Of a stretch of 64,000 nucleotides of DNA, positions 62,697-64,000 are shown piece after piece. The stretch is taken from positions 1 to 64,000 of the forward strand of contig CAJNCS010000006.1 in assembly GCA_905221325.1 (NCBI GenBank). The letters are read 5' to 3'. A program made the position numbers and the translations under genes. Source of the stretch: a bacterium. GTDB taxonomy: Bacteria; Bacillota; Bacilli; Lactobacillales; Streptococcaceae. How positions within the stretch are numbered: position 1 is the first letter of the stretch; each line of letters starts with the position of its first letter. The notes under the pieces are model-generated. The model was not told where the DNA came from. It ran no database searches and worked only from the letters and a program-made list of their open reading frames with translations.

Positions 62697-64000
62697 ATGA
62701 AGAAATATATTTTTATGCGTGTATTGCGTTCATTGTTGTCTATTTTCTTGGTGACAACCTTGACCTACACAATTATCTATACGATGGTTCCTCGGAACTT
62801 GATTTTCAAGCAGGATACCAACTATAACAAGATTGCAACGACGCCAGATAAACGGGACAATTATGAAAATACCGTTTATGAGCGTATGGGATATATCGAA
62901 TATTACGATACGAAAGAGTTGCAGGAAAAAGCTAGTAGCATTGACCCTTCTGTTACAGTGGATGCCAATGATACAAATAAAGCTATCTATGAAAAATATA
63001 TCCACCAACTTGGTAATGGTTGGACTTTAGGTGTATTCTCAGAAAGTGGTCAATTCTATGCTACGCGTGAAATTCCAATTTTTGAACGTGTTTTCAAATT
63101 CTATGCCAACTTGATTGACATTGATCACACAAACAAGATTCAAGATCCTGAAAATCCAAACTTGCAACGTTATCTTCGTTTTGAAAATGACCCTGCTATT
63201 GGTTGGTCATTGGTTGGTTCAGGTACAAAACATAAATACCTTTTGTATTTCAACAACCAATTCCCATTTGTACACCAAAACTTTGTGAACATTAACTTGG
63301 GTGACTCTTACCCAACTTATGCAAACACACCAGTGCTTCAAGTTATCACACAAGGTCAAGGACAAACTAAGACATCAGAAGTTCAATTCCCTACGGGTAA
63401 AAAGACTTCATCTGTTGATATCTACTCTCGTACCTACAAATCTCCAAGTCAAGCAGACGCGCGTGAGGTAGCAAACTATGGTAAAGACGATCCGTACACA
63501 GCTACAGAAAGCAATTACCAATACCCATCTATGATTGCAAGCTCAGCGGTTGCCGGTTTGATCGGTTTGATTATTTCTTATGCTATCGCTATTCCTCTTG
63601 GTTCTGCTATGGCTCGCCACAAAAATACTTGGATTGACAGCTTCTCTACAGGTGCCCTAACCTTCTTGCTTGCCCTTCCAACGATTGCCTTGGTTTACAT
63701 CGTGCGTTTGATTGGGTCATCCATTGGTCTGCCAGATTCATTCCCTATCTTGGGGGCTGGAGATTGGCGTTCTTATGTCTTGCCAGCAGTTATTCTAGGT
63801 CTGCTGGGTGCGCCAAGTACAGCTATCTGGATCCGTCGTTACATGATCGACTTGCAATCTCAAGACTTCGTTCGTTTTGCGCGTGCAAAAGGTTTGTCTG
63901 AAAAAGAAATTTCAAATAAACACATCTTTAAAAATGCCATGGTTCCTTTGGTTTCAGGTATTCCTGGTGCCGTGATCGGGGTTATTGGTGGTGCAACATT
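62697..64000 (+). CDS. amiC: Oligopeptide ABC transporter permease AmiC (5' part)
   Basis: The gene runs off the window after 434 codons; the pneumococcal protein is about 498 residues. Start ATG 62697 has aaagga 5 bases upstream. After an N-terminal membrane helix (FMRVLRSLLSIFLVTTLTYTIIY) there is an unusually long extracellular loop of about 240 residues, typical of AmiC, then the permease domain with membrane helices from about residue 280 and the EAA-like loop KGLSEKEISNKHIFKNAM that contacts the ATPases. Downstream amiDEF are expected outside the window. Confidence 0.93.
   Translation, partial: MKKYIFMRVLRSLLSIFLVTTLTYTIIYTMVPRNLIFKQDTNYNKIATTPDKRDNYENTVYERMGYIEYYDTKELQEKASSIDPSVTVDANDTNKAIYEKYIHQLGNGWTLGVFSESGQFYATREIPIFERVFKFYANLIDIDHTNKIQDPENPNLQRYLRFENDPAIGWSLVGSGTKHKYLLYFNNQFPFVHQNFVNINLGDSYPTYANTPVLQVITQGQGQTKTSEVQFPTGKKTSSVDIYSRTYKSPSQADAREVANYGKDDPYTATESNYQYPSMIASSAVAGLIGLIISYAIAIPLGSAMARHKNTWIDSFSTGALTFLLALPTIALVYIVRLIGSSIGLPDSFPILGAGDWRSYVLPAVILGLLGAPSTAIWIRRYMIDLQSQDFVRFARAKGLSEKEISNKHIFKNAMVPLVSGIPGAVIGVIGGAT

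Overview
The window looks like chromosome of a Mitis-group Streptococcus (S. mitis / S. oralis / S. pneumoniae neighbourhood). The basis is gene content and order recalled from pneumococcus: polC-pepS-rsuA-pepC, manLMN, the four-gene sulA-sulD folate cluster, murA-epuA-endA, the ami oligopeptide operon and ccpA. A BOX repeat (boxA plus boxC) and debris of ISL3- and IS30-type insertion sequences point the same way. The order is not simply pneumococcal: as I recall that genome, the sul cluster and ccpA are far apart, whereas here they are adjacent. No database search was possible.

Layout. 1-1600: end of a tRNA-Pro gene, then an insertion-sequence graveyard (ISL3 3' remnant, two IS30-type fragments facing each other). 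1597-5988: replicative polymerase polC. 6233-10878: an AT-rich three-gene accessory island, nuclease-like effector + small middle protein + SMC/Rad50-like ATPase, which I read as a Lamassu / ABC-three-component anti-phage system. It is followed directly by a DinJ-YafQ type toxin-antitoxin pair (11027-11561). 11572-17966: peptidases pepS and pepC, rsuA, a small membrane protein, a BOX element and a P-type cation ATPase. 18024-20827 (minus): mannose-class PTS manLMN with a cre site inside its promoter. 21105-24282: Cof phosphatase, purine permease, CPBP protease. 24386-28046: folP-folC-folE-folBK. 28093-34396: DUF960 protein, ccpA, L-asparaginase, a HAD/NTP-pyrophosphatase fusion, a Usp protein, an aminotransferase. 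34542-38717: rpmH, an orphan oligopeptide-binding lipoprotein, a KimA-like potassium transporter. 38869-46831: a dense RNA-maintenance and metabolism run (tatD, rnmV, rsmA, rsgA, rpe, thiN, rmuC, YhaM-type nuclease), interrupted by a short-chain dehydrogenase whose insertion left a copy of the rnmV 3' end behind it. 46936-56069: purR, lysA, pflA, yidC, acyP, a SpoU-type methyltransferase, a BI-1 protein, asnA, rsmD, coaD, sepM-like protease. 56125-60192: DUF1146 gene, murA, epuA, endA, a CNNM/CBS transporter. 60271-64000: tRNA-Cys (minus), amiA and the 5' part of amiC, running off the window.

Regulation visible in sequence: ccpA is in the window together with cre-like sites at manL, pflA and ccpA itself. 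A 14/15 CodY box lies immediately before the ami promoter. purR is preceded by two inverted PurBox-like sequences that also form a hairpin. Four genes (rsuA, a TrmH-family methyltransferase, rsmD, the DUF1146 gene) share an unusual arrangement, an extended -10 box TGnTATAAT only 6-7 bases before ATG with no ribosome binding site, which predicts leaderless mRNAs.

The most exciting item is the 6233-10878 defence-like system. The most informative genome-evolution items are the rnmV 3'-end duplication and the IS30 head-to-head junction.
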